Origin: Oligoflexales bacterium
Lineage (GTDB): Bacteria > Bdellovibrionota_B > Oligoflexia > Oligoflexales > CACXFL01
Direction of reading: 5' to 3'
DNA: 6,790 bases
Assembly (NCBI GenBank): GCA_028282865.1
Contig: JANQHA010000597.1
Coordinates: forward strand, 1-6,790
Below the pieces are notes generated by a model. The model was not told the DNA's origin. It saw only the letters and a list, made by a program, of their open reading frames with translations, and did no database searches. Shown here piece by piece: positions 1-6,351 of this stretch. Both the position numbers and the translations under genes were made by a program. The number at the start of each line of letters is the position of its first letter. Within the stretch, counting starts at the first letter, position 1.

Positions 1-717
1 TTTTTGACCGTCTCTGGCCGCGGGGATCACCATAGCGATGCTGAAAGTTTTTTTAGTTATCGGTTGTCTCCCTCGGTAAAGCTTACAAATCAGTCGACAC
101 TAAAGATTGGTTACGGTACCGGAGTAAAGACTCCGACTTTATATCAACTTCATTCAAGCTTTGGTGATAAGGACCTCAAAGTAGAAAAGTCAAAGGGTGG
201 TGATATTAGCTATATTAAACGCTATAGCAGACGAGACAAGGTTCAATTAACCTATTTCTTCAACCAGTTTGATGATAAAATTGATTTTTCTGTTGAACAA
301 AACAAGTATGAAAATATTGGAGAGGTTGAGATCAAGGGCTTTGAACTATCCTCTGAAAGTGAGATTATATCTACAGTTGATTTGACTAGTTCTGCGACCT
401 TCCAAGAAGCGAGAAATAGAAAAACCCGGAAAGACTTACCCCGACGAGCTAAGATTTTCGGCTCACTGGGTCTTGTCTTTAGCCCAGGAAATTATTTCAC
501 CCTAAAACCGGTATACAGATACACTGGAACTAGAAGTGATGTCTCTGAAGATCTCCCTTCTTATTCTGTGATAGACCTGTATGCTCGTTACCAAACGACA
601 GACTTTATCAGCGCGTATATAAATATATACAACCTATCTGATTACGATTACGAAGAGATCTCAGGATACGGAAACCCTGGTAGATGGGGTTTGGCTGGGA
701 TACAAATGCGCCTATAG
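1..717 (+). CDS. TonB-dependent outer-membrane receptor, BtuB-like, C-terminal part (5' end outside window)
   Basis: This is the last 238 codons of a beta-barrel receptor that takes up a scarce chelate across the outer membrane using TonB energy. The reading frame is open to the left edge, so no start codon is visible and the plug domain is not seen. The visible part follows the BtuB (vitamin B12 receptor) pattern: a GYGTGVKTPTLYQL segment near residue 38, then a KVEKSKGGD segment, YENIGEVEIKGFEL, a DLPRRAK stretch, a YTGTRSD strand, a YNLSDYDYEE strand and a final GYGNPGRWGLAG strand. BtuB has matching elements in the same order. The protein ends in Leu rather than the usual C-terminal Phe. 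The stop is a tandem TAG-TGA (715-720). The gene converges on the HugZ-like gene only 4 bases away. Cobalamin is the likely substrate by family, but heme or another chelate cannot be excluded from the C-terminus alone. Confidence 0.88.
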   Translation, partial: FLTVSGRGDHHSDAESFFSYRLSPSVKLTNQSTLKIGYGTGVKTPTLYQLHSSFGDKDLKVEKSKGGDISYIKRYSRRDKVQLTYFFNQFDDKIDFSVEQNKYENIGEVEIKGFELSSESEIISTVDLTSSATFQEARNRKTRKDLPRRAKIFGSLGLVFSPGNYFTLKPVYRYTGTRSDVSEDLPSYSVIDLYARYQTTDFISAYINIYNLSDYDYEEISGYGNPGRWGLAGIQMRL

Positions 718-721
718 TGAA

Positions 722-1162
722 TCATTCGCAGTCAAACCAGCTGACTTTGCCGAAACCTTCCACTAAGTGGATTTTCTTCGGGCGAATCATATGAAATTTA
801 AAATTGAGTTTAGTAAAAAATTGTTTTTGGTCAGGGAATTTCTTAAAAAAACGATCGACGACATCTTCTTGATCAGGAGCTTCTTCGCACCTACTATCTC
901 CTACTAAAGTCGCACGAAGAGAGTTTTGAAGCTGCTTGATAGATGGGTCGAAGATGCTGATGGAGCAAGTGTTGTTTGCCGAAAGGTTTTTCGTGTGTTG
1001 TGCCAAGTGACTGATAAGAATCGCTACCTCTTTATGAGAGGTAACCACGTAGGGAACTATAGAACCGAAAGGATAATCTTTTAGTTCGTCTGAGTGGGTA
1101 GATAAAAAGCCGTATTTATGTTGATCGATGAAGTCGTAGGTTATCTTTAATTTGTCTTCCAT
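722..1162 (-). CDS. HugZ/HutZ-type pyridoxamine 5'-phosphate oxidase-fold protein, short form
   Basis: This 146-residue protein belongs to the split-barrel FMN-binding fold of the HugZ/HutZ group, whose characterised members bind or degrade heme in the cytoplasm. Visible signatures are GFLSTHS (18-24), YPFGSIVPYV (30-39), the strongly diagnostic SHLAQHTKNL (51-60), a TLVGDS strand (85-90) and GFGKVSWF (136-143). No signal peptide or membrane segment is seen. It stops just after the split barrel. The C-terminal domain of longer HugZ proteins is missing, and there is no histidine after the GFGKVSW motif that could match the C-terminal heme ligand reported for HugZ and HutZ. Heme degradation is therefore uncertain, and a flavin-dependent or purely binding role is possible. 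The ATG at 1162 is the natural start, although only a weak AAAGG lies upstream. It is transcribed alone, divergently from the glycosyltransferase gene and convergently with the receptor gene. Confidence 0.85.
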   Translation of the reverse strand: MEDKLKITYDFIDQHKYGFLSTHSDELKDYPFGSIVPYVVTSHKEVAILISHLAQHTKNLSANNTCSISIFDPSIKQLQNSLRATLVGDSRCEEAPDQEDVVDRFFKKFPDQKQFFTKLNFKFHMIRPKKIHLVEGFGKVSWFDCE

Positions 1163-1186
1163 AGTTTTTAGGTGCCTTTGTTTAGG

Positions 1187-1214
1187 TTTATAAGTCTCGT
1201 TTATATGATATCAA
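1187..1214 (-). promoter_or_regulatory. Candidate sigma-70 promoter of the HugZ-like gene
   Basis: On the minus strand, a -35 box TTGATA (1209-1214) and a -10 box TATAAA (1187-1192) are separated by 16 bases, each matching 5 of 6 consensus bases. Just upstream of the -35 box is the AT palindrome AATTTTTAAAAATT (1214-1227), which could act as an UP element. Transcription would start near 1180, leaving a leader of about 18 bases before the ATG at 1162. The 8-base palindrome TGATATCA (1206-1213) overlaps the -35 box and could be an operator half. Called from sequence match only. Confidence 0.55.
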
Positions 1215-1249
1215 ATTTTTAAAAATTGTTCCTTTTTTTCGACTATTTC

Positions 1250-1279
1250 TTGGTAAAATCTCTCTTTAAAACATATAGA
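1250..1279 (+). promoter_or_regulatory. Weak candidate promoter of the glycosyltransferase gene
   Basis: A TTGGTA (1250-1255) and a TATAGA (1274-1279) are separated by 18 bases, each matching 4 of 6 sigma-70 consensus positions. The leader would be about 60 bases and would contain the inverted repeat at 1297-1336. Other AT-rich hexamers nearby could serve equally well, so confidence is low. Confidence 0.3.
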
Positions 1280-1296
1280 CCACCTGCTACTATATC

Positions 1297-1336
1297 CTGA
1301 TATTAAGCATTAAACTATTTATAAATATCATATCAG
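1297..1336. repeat. Inverted repeat just upstream of the glycosyltransferase start
   Basis: TGATATT (1298-1304) is the exact reverse complement of AATATCA (1324-1330), with 19 bases between. In an alternative register, CTGATAT (1297-1303) pairs with ATATCAG (1330-1336). It lies just before the ATG at 1344, so it could form a hairpin in the leader or be a protein-binding site. The region is AT-rich, so chance is a real alternative. Confidence 0.35.
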
Positions 1337-1343
1337 CTTTGAG

Positions 1344-3107
1344 ATGGTGATGATGAGATTGTTTCTGATGAAAATGACTTTCCGGGTATATAATATTACG
1401 ATGTTGGTTGTCCTCGCGGCCTTGATTTTATGCTCTTTTGACTATGGAATTACCTGGGATGAAGGGTTTCGTACTCAGGAGGCATATAGATTAGTACAAT
1501 ACTATAAAGCTCTATGGTCTTCGGAAGCCTTACCTCGGTTTACTGGAAACTATGGCATGCTGCACGATGTCACTGGGTATCTTCTGCAATTTATTTCTCC
1601 ACTTCATTTTCCGCAGACAAGGCATGTTGTCACCGTGATTGTTGGCTGGCTCGGCGTGTATTTCACTGGAAAGTTTGCCTATCGCTATTGGGGTGCAATG
1701 CCAGCATTGTTTGCCGTTTTTATACTTTTGGCATCACCTCGATACTTCGGCTCTCTTTCAAACAACCCCAAAGATATTCCATTCGCGACAGCATATATTA
1801 TCGCCTTTTACTATTTAGCTAAACTATCGAGATCAGATCTTGTCCATGGATATAGAAATGTTCTTAAATTGGCTGGAGCGATCTCTCTATTGATATCTTA
1901 TCGAGCTTATGGTGGGTTTGTTTTTTTTGGTTATGCTTTTTTGTATTTTAGCTACTTAATATTTAGTGGTGCTTTTACTAAAGAGCTTATGATTGGTGCA
2001 CTTATTCGTTTTATACTACTGGTGAACTGCGCTGTGCTTTTCGCTTTCATTTTTGTTCCGCAGATGCAGGTGGGGTACTTGCTGTATGTGCTCCCGAGCT
2101 CTGCTGCTATGATAAGCTTGTTGGCTATTATTAAAAATTTTCGATTTGCTAATTCTTTCTTATCTTTATTTAGAAATCTGCCCGCTTGGTTGAAGTATTC
2201 GGCAGTTGCCGTCATGGTTCTTAGTATTACTGGTCTTATATTTCACTATGAATGGTTTGGCGGAATTTGGAACTCGTTACTTCGAATCACGCGGTATAAG
2301 TGGCAAGGTGCTATTTTATACAACGGTGAATATATTAGGCCATTGGCGGGGTTAAGTCCGGGTTATCTGTTTAATTGGTTCTTCATGACCACACCTATTC
2401 CTGTACTGATTTTCTTACTATGCTCGTTGGCGCCATTGGTTACTGGGTCGAAGCACCGAAGGCTGCTCTTGATGTTATGGGGGATAGTGGTTTTTCCGGT
2501 ATCTGTCGTTTTGATCAATCACTCGACACTTTACAATGCAAATAGGCACTTCTTTTTTATCTATCCTCCTATGGTGTTATTAGCTGTATACGGCTCCATG
2601 TATATAGTATCAAAATTGAAGTCGGATAGGACTTATACTTCAGTGTTTGCAATTCTAATTGCTGTGCTGTTTTTTGACCCGATAAGGTTTAGCTTTGCAA
2701 ATCATCCGAATCAGTATGTTTACTTCAACCAGCTAAAAGGCGGGATTGCGAGTGCTTATGGAAATTACGAGCTAGATTACTGGGGGAACTGTTTCAAGGA
2801 GTCACTAGACTGGATCGAAGATGTTACCAGCAATAGCGATCGGGTGATTGATGTTAGAGCGCTACCCGGTGGCCCCTCTCATGTAGTTGAATACCGAATT
2901 CTATACGAGAAGAAGAAGAATTTTAATTATGTTCGGCAATATAGCCAGTCGACTCATTTTGATTTGGCCCTTGTTATCGGTCCGGTTGCGAGGTATCAGA
3001 AAATGATGGCCTCACCTAGATTTATACACATGATCTCTGCTGATGGAGTTCCGCTATGCCTTATTTTAAAAGGTAAAGACTACGAATCGCTTGGTCTGAG
3101 TCTATAA
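1344..3107 (+). CDS. Polytopic membrane glycosyltransferase, GT-C / GT39 (PMT/ArnT-like) family
   Basis: This 587-residue inner-membrane protein has about twelve hydrophobic segments, starting near residues 13-32 and ending near 430-447, then a soluble C-terminal region. GT-C enzymes transfer a sugar from a polyprenyl-phosphate donor, usually on the periplasmic side. An acidic pair follows the first membrane segment (ITWDEGF, 36-42; Asp39/Glu40), where these enzymes keep their catalytic acid. Other motifs resembling bacterial GT39-like proteins are SNNPKDIPFA (139-148), NRHFFFIYPP (400-409), YVYFNQLKGG (458-467) and YELDYWG (475-481). Donor and acceptor cannot be read from the sequence; lipid A, a glycan or a protein are all possible. 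The start is uncertain: ATGs at 1344, 1350 and 1353 are all in frame and none has a good ribosome binding site (GAG at 1341-1343). It stands alone, with no other glycan gene in the window. Its 3' end overlaps the convergent nucleotidyltransferase gene by 6 bases. Confidence 0.82.
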   Translation: MVMMRLFLMKMTFRVYNITMLVVLAALILCSFDYGITWDEGFRTQEAYRLVQYYKALWSSEALPRFTGNYGMLHDVTGYLLQFISPLHFPQTRHVVTVIVGWLGVYFTGKFAYRYWGAMPALFAVFILLASPRYFGSLSNNPKDIPFATAYIIAFYYLAKLSRSDLVHGYRNVLKLAGAISLLISYRAYGGFVFFGYAFLYFSYLIFSGAFTKELMIGALIRFILLVNCAVLFAFIFVPQMQVGYLLYVLPSSAAMISLLAIIKNFRFANSFLSLFRNLPAWLKYSAVAVMVLSITGLIFHYEWFGGIWNSLLRITRYKWQGAILYNGEYIRPLAGLSPGYLFNWFFMTTPIPVLIFLLCSLAPLVTGSKHRRLLLMLWGIVVFPVSVVLINHSTLYNANRHFFFIYPPMVLLAVYGSMYIVSKLKSDRTYTSVFAILIAVLFFDPIRFSFANHPNQYVYFNQLKGGIASAYGNYELDYWGNCFKESLDWIEDVTSNSDRVIDVRALPGGPSHVVEYRILYEKKKNFNYVRQYSQSTHFDLALVIGPVARYQKMMASPRFIHMISADGVPLCLILKGKDYESLGLSL

Positions 3108-3722
3108 CTGCTCTTCGCCTTCTAATTTTAAAAAAGACTGCCACTGTTCTATAGTGTTAAAGTTGATTGAAACTTCTCGATTTGACACGTTGACTTCTTT
3201 GAGAAGTTGATTTGAGTTTTTAATAAGGTGATCTAGTCTGCACTCCTCAGTGATTTCTCTTGTCGACAGAGACTGACAGAAATCATTGCAAAGAAAGACT
3301 GGATGACCTGCTTTTTTTTTAAATGTAGGCCTTACTATCATGGAGAAATCTATTTCTTTTGAGAGGGTTTTAAAAAAATTGGAAGACGGCACCGGGCGGT
3401 CAACATGGCTTAGGAATATTCCGCGATTTATGCTTCGGTTGGATAAAAAACGAACTGCATGCTGAATCGAATAAACTGGTCCTAATTCTTCACGACAGTG
3501 ACTGGTTACAAGAGCATCTTCCATAAACAAGATATTAGATAAATACTGCTCTTGGTTGCGGCCAAAAACTAAGACAATCGTATGAAAACCGGCCGAACGG
3601 ATTCTAGAAAGCTGCTCTTCTAACCAATAACGGCTCTTGTATCGCAGCAAACCTTTTGGGCAGCCCATCCGTGAGGACCGTCCCGCTGCAATCATAACAT
3701 ATGGAACTTGCTCGATGGTCAT
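3102..3722 (-). CDS. MobA-like NTP transferase domain protein (nucleotidyltransferase)
   Basis: This 206-residue cytoplasmic protein has the single Rossmann-like domain of the MobA/MocA nucleotidyltransferases, which join a nucleotide to a phosphorylated cofactor or sugar. Seen in order: the NTP-binding loop AAGRSSRMGCPKG (12-24), GPVYSI (81-86), a metal-binding HVDRP (106-110, Asp108), GHPVF (139-143) and a terminal INFNTIEQW (186-194), matching the NxNTPED end of MobA proteins. The substrate is not decided: molybdopterin (GMP or CMP transfer) is the family precedent, but no molybdenum-cofactor gene is in view. I chose the ATG at 3722; a TTG at 3731 would add three residues. Neither has a clear ribosome binding site. 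The gene lies 31 bases after the 103-residue protein, probably in one transcript. Its TAG stop lies inside the last codons of the convergent glycosyltransferase gene. Confidence 0.8.
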   Translation of the reverse strand: MTIEQVPYVMIAAGRSSRMGCPKGLLRYKSRYWLEEQLSRIRSAGFHTIVLVFGRNQEQYLSNILFMEDALVTSHCREELGPVYSIQHAVRFLSNRSINRGIFLSHVDRPVPSSNFFKTLSKEIDFSMIVRPTFKKKAGHPVFLCNDFCQSLSTREITEECRLDHLIKNSNQLLKEVNVSNREVSINFNTIEQWQSFLKLEGEEQL

Positions 3723-3753
3723 TGAAACCAATTCATGTTCTAAAATTGGAACG

Positions 3754-4065
3754 TCAGGATAATTTACTATCCTGGACTAAGTCAACTATCAGCTGTCCGT
3801 GGCTACCAGTTAACCACTTTTTGCATGATCTCCAGATTTTATCAGCGACACTGTCTATTAACTCAGCATTTTCGGTATTCTCTGATTCGTTAGCGTACTC
3901 CGAGATCAAGCAGAGAAAATCTAATGCACTTTCAATAAAGTCGAATTTTACGGTCATCTCGTCATCGGTTCCAACAGATGCTTCTCGTAAAAAAATCGAT
4001 GCGTTTTCAATCTGGTCAACTACTGAAGCCTCAGCGCTATCCATTGTAATTATTATGCCCTTCAT
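3754..4065 (-). CDS. Uncharacterised acidic 103-residue protein
   Basis: I do not recognise this protein. It is small, soluble-looking and acidic (Asp and Glu far outnumber Lys and Arg). It is probably mostly helical, with a short possible beta start (MKGIIITMD), helices around 12-29, 40-60 and 64-86, and a final strand or helix at QLIVDLV (91-97). There is no signal peptide, membrane segment or metal-binding Cys/His cluster; the only cysteines are Cys52 and Cys81. The ATG at 4065 is favoured because GAGG (4071-4074) lies 5 bases upstream. Starts further upstream, such as a TTG at 4113, would overlap the candidate promoter. It appears to be the first gene of a two-gene unit with the MobA-like nucleotidyltransferase, so a partner or regulatory role is conceivable, but this is inference from position only. 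A codon-like frame on the opposite strand (3701-4084) looks like a shadow. Confidence 0.6.
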   Translation of the reverse strand: MKGIIITMDSAEASVVDQIENASIFLREASVGTDDEMTVKFDFIESALDFLCLISEYANESENTENAELIDSVADKIWRSCKKWLTGSHGQLIVDLVQDSKLS

Positions 4066-4084
4066 CCTGTCCTCAATCTTCTGA

Positions 4085-4113
4085 ACTATAAGTCTAATTA
4101 AGATCATCCACAA
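4085..4113 (-). promoter_or_regulatory. Candidate promoter of the 103-residue protein / nucleotidyltransferase unit
   Basis: On the minus strand, TTGTGG (4108-4113) and TATAGT (4085-4090) are separated by exactly 17 bases. The -10 box matches 5 of 6 consensus bases, the -35 box 3 of 6. A start near 4078 would leave only about 13 bases before the ATG at 4065, just enough for the GAGG ribosome binding site at 4071-4074. It implies that the unit is transcribed separately from feoB, 151 bases upstream. Confidence 0.4.
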
Positions 4114-4128
4114 AATTGATTAGGATTC

Positions 4129-4145
4129 AATAAACTAAGTTTATT
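4129..4145. repeat. Perfect AT-rich palindrome between feoB and the 103-residue gene
   Basis: AATAAACT and AGTTTATT are exact reverse complements around a single central A. The site lies 16 bases upstream of the candidate -35 box at 4108-4113, a position suited to an operator or activator site. It is too AT-rich, and lacks a U-tract, to be a convincing terminator for feoB. The surrounding 4066-4216 region holds nothing else that I can identify. Confidence 0.45.
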
Positions 4146-4216
4146 TAAATAGCTACATGCTAGTAGAAATAGGTAGTTAGTCCTCCGCGAGTTAAGAGTT
4201 TGTGCAATGGTTTAAC

Positions 4217-6088
4217 TTAGATTTCAGAGAAAAACGACGTAATTTGGTATGTAAGCCAGGATGACAGGTACGCGAGTGTAAGCATATAGGTAAACATAAT
4301 TATCGGCCACCTCCAGCCATTTGTCTCTTTGCGCGCAACTACAAAGGTCGCTAGACATTGAGGAGAAAAAATATACCAAACTAATAACGACAGCCCCGTT
4401 GCAAGCGGCCATGCCGAGCGCAAGTGCCCCGATAAATTTTCGATTTCTTCATCTTCGCCTTCTGCTTCCACTGAAAAAACCGTTGCAAGTGCGCCTACCA
4501 TAACTTCGCGAGCCGCAAAGCCAGGAACTAACCCGGTGGCTATACGCCAATCGAAGCCGATAGGAGCGACAAGAGGTTCGATACTTTTTCCTATCTTCCC
4601 AGCATATGAGTAGGTGATTGGAGCGTCGGTGGCTCCTTCAGGAGGTTTAGGGAATGAGGCTAAAACCCAAAGAATAATTGAAACCGCCATGATAAGGGTT
4701 CCGGCTTTCTTAAGAAAGACTTTTGCTTTGATATAGAGTCCGAGAAAGACATTTTTAAAGTTTGGTATTTTGTAGCTAGGCAATTCAACAAGAAAAGACG
4801 AAGCTTGACTATGGAGTACGGTTTTGCGCATTGCAAATGCGACTACGATTGCTGAAAAAATTGCGAATATAAATAGACCAAACATAGTTAACCCTTGAAG
4901 GTTTAGGAAACCCATGACGGTCTGATCGGGGATAAACGCGCTTATGAGTAAAACATACACCGGAAGTCTAGCAGAGCAAGTCATCAGAGGAGCTATAAGA
5001 ATTGTCACTAATCGCTCTTTTGGGTCTTTGATGGTCCGGGTGGCCATAATTCCTGGGATTGCACATGCAAATGAAGATAGTAACGGCACAAATGATCGTC
5101 CTTGAAGGCCTATAGAAGCCATGATTCGATCCATAATGAAAGCAGCTCTCATCATGTAGCCTGAGCTTTCAAGTATTAAAATAAATAAAAATAATATTAG
5201 TATCTGAGGTAAGAACACCAGCACCGAACCGACTCCTGCGATGATGCCGTCTACAATAAGGCTTTGCACCCACCCATTTGGTAATAAAGATGAAACCATA
5301 GATCCAGTGGCAGCAACAATATCCTCAATGAATACCATAGGAAGCTCAGCCCAGCTAAAAACCGCCTGAAACATAACCAATAATAATAAGAATAATATCG
5401 GACCGCCAAAAACTGGGTGGAGCAACACCCTATCAATGCGGTGAGTCCAGAGGTCTGCCATGTTGGGTTTGGACTGGCAAATAGATAATATACGGTCGAT
5501 CTCAATGAACCTATCCGCAGCGTTTTTTAACAACGGAGTTTTGCTTGGTTTTGCTTGTGAGCGGGTTGTTTGTTCACCGATAAAATTGTTTATGTGGGTC
5601 AACAGCGATGATACGCCATTTTTCTTAATGGCTACAGTAGATACAACTGGTACCGACAACTCACGAGACAATTTAGCTATGTCGATTTTAATGCCCCTAG
5701 ATATAGCTAAATCCATCATGTTTAACGCCATAATAATAGGCTTTCCTAGAGTCTGCAGTTCTAACACTAAGCTTAAGGTTCGTTCCATGTTGGTGGCATC
5801 TGCAACCGCGACAATTAGCTGGCTTTTAGAGCTAGATGGATCTTCATTGAGTATTTTAAAAGCAATTTCTTCATCAATGGATTTTGGATGCAGGCTATAA
5901 GATCCTGGAAGGTCTATGACTTCGATATCGGTGCCGCAGCTAGATGTGATCGTCCCTGACTTTCGCTCAATAGTTACACCCGGGTAGTTGCCGATCTTTT
6001 GCTTAGAGCCTGTTAGGGTATTGAATAAGGATGACTTTCCAGAGTTAGGACAGCCAGCAAGTAGTACCGTCAACGATTGGGTTGTCAC
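4217..6088 (-). CDS. feoB: Ferrous iron transporter FeoB, compact form
   Basis: FeoB imports Fe2+ across the inner membrane. The N-terminal G domain shows G1 GCPNSGKS (12-19), the G2 threonine in PGVTIER (Thr39), G3 DLPG (59-62), G4 NMMD (123-126) and a G5 region near 149-154. The membrane part begins near residue 228. It carries the first Gate motif CAIPGIMATR (342-351), MTCSARLPVY (369-378), the second Gate motif GFAAREVMVG (523-532) and SPQCLAT (575-581). Cys342, Cys371 and Cys578 sit in the conserved positions of FeoB. At 623 residues it is well short of the E. coli protein (about 770), with a shorter linker after the G domain and no cysteine-rich tail. The start is GTG at 6088: it overlaps the feoA stop as GTGA, and GAGGAG (6097-6102) lies 8 bases upstream, inside feoA. 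This implies translational coupling. No feoC is seen. Confidence 0.96.
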   Translation of the reverse strand: MTTQSLTVLLAGCPNSGKSSLFNTLTGSKQKIGNYPGVTIERKSGTITSSCGTDIEVIDLPGSYSLHPKSIDEEIAFKILNEDPSSSKSQLIVAVADATNMERTLSLVLELQTLGKPIIMALNMMDLAISRGIKIDIAKLSRELSVPVVSTVAIKKNGVSSLLTHINNFIGEQTTRSQAKPSKTPLLKNAADRFIEIDRILSICQSKPNMADLWTHRIDRVLLHPVFGGPILFLLLLVMFQAVFSWAELPMVFIEDIVAATGSMVSSLLPNGWVQSLIVDGIIAGVGSVLVFLPQILILFLFILILESSGYMMRAAFIMDRIMASIGLQGRSFVPLLSSFACAIPGIMATRTIKDPKERLVTILIAPLMTCSARLPVYVLLISAFIPDQTVMGFLNLQGLTMFGLFIFAIFSAIVVAFAMRKTVLHSQASSFLVELPSYKIPNFKNVFLGLYIKAKVFLKKAGTLIMAVSIILWVLASFPKPPEGATDAPITYSYAGKIGKSIEPLVAPIGFDWRIATGLVPGFAAREVMVGALATVFSVEAEGEDEEIENLSGHLRSAWPLATGLSLLVWYIFSPQCLATFVVARKETNGWRWPIIMFTYMLTLAYLSSWLTYQITSFFSEI

Positions 6089-6351
6089 TCGTCTATCTCC
6101 TCAACTTCGATCCTTGATGCATCGATACGTCGCAATGCAACTAAACCACCCCGAACTAAAACCGCAATTGGATCGCGACCAAACATCCCAAAATGGCGCA
6201 CCTCGACTCGGGCACCCGGCACCATTCCTAAATCTAGCATTTCATGGATGCACTCGTCATCGCTGCTGGTATGCCCAGCTATATCGGTAAGTGGTTGTGA
6301 ATAAGATAATATTCTAGCTCTCTTACCTTTGGGTAGCTCGCTTAATCTCAA
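6085..6351 (-). CDS. feoA: Ferrous iron transport accessory protein FeoA
   Basis: FeoA is a small cytoplasmic SH3-like protein needed for full FeoB activity. The 88 residues carry the family pattern: LSELPKGKRARI at the start, then MLDLGMVPGARVEV (38-51), GRDPIAVLVRGGLVALRR (58-75) and a final ASRIEVEE strand. It is slightly longer than E. coli FeoA (75 residues), with a Ser/Asp-rich insertion around residues 22-34 (TDIAGHTSSDDEC). The start is TTG at 6351: no in-frame ATG or GTG lies between it and the upstream in-frame TGA, and GAGGG (6359-6363) stands 7 bases before it. The stop overlaps the feoB GTG by 4 bases, so feoA is the first gene of the operon. A Fur-box-like palindrome lies about 47 bases upstream, which fits repression by Fur-Fe2+ when iron is plentiful. 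Confidence 0.93.
   Translation of the reverse strand: MRLSELPKGKRARILSYSQPLTDIAGHTSSDDECIHEMLDLGMVPGARVEVRHFGMFGRDPIAVLVRGGLVALRRIDASRIEVEEIDE

Noticed and set aside
730..746. Hairpin AGTCA/TGACT as terminator after the receptor gene
   Set aside because: The stem is only 5 base pairs with a 7-base loop and no U-tract follows; it lies in the coding end of the HugZ-like gene.
1344..3107. Assigning the glycosyltransferase to ArnT or to protein O-mannosylation
   Set aside because: The motifs support the GT-C/GT39 fold only; there are no aminoarabinose or lipid-A genes nearby, so the substrate cannot be fixed.
3701..4084. Open frame of 127 codons on the plus strand opposite the 103-residue protein
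   Set aside because: It overlaps the start of the nucleotidyltransferase and the small gene on the other strand. The minus-strand frame has a proper ribosome binding site, a promoter candidate and operon spacing; this one shows no family pattern.
4149..4163. TAGC/GCTA hairpin followed by TTTAAAT as feoB terminator
   Set aside because: A 4-base-pair stem is too weak, and the following tract is mixed A and T.
5460..5900. Open frame of 146 codons on the plus strand inside feoB
   Set aside because: It lies fully antisense to the conserved FeoB G domain, has no recognisable motifs, and is a shadow of the real gene.
5988..6304. Plus-strand open frames across feoA and the start of feoB
   Set aside because: They are antisense to clearly identified FeoA and the FeoB P-loop, and contain no domain signature.
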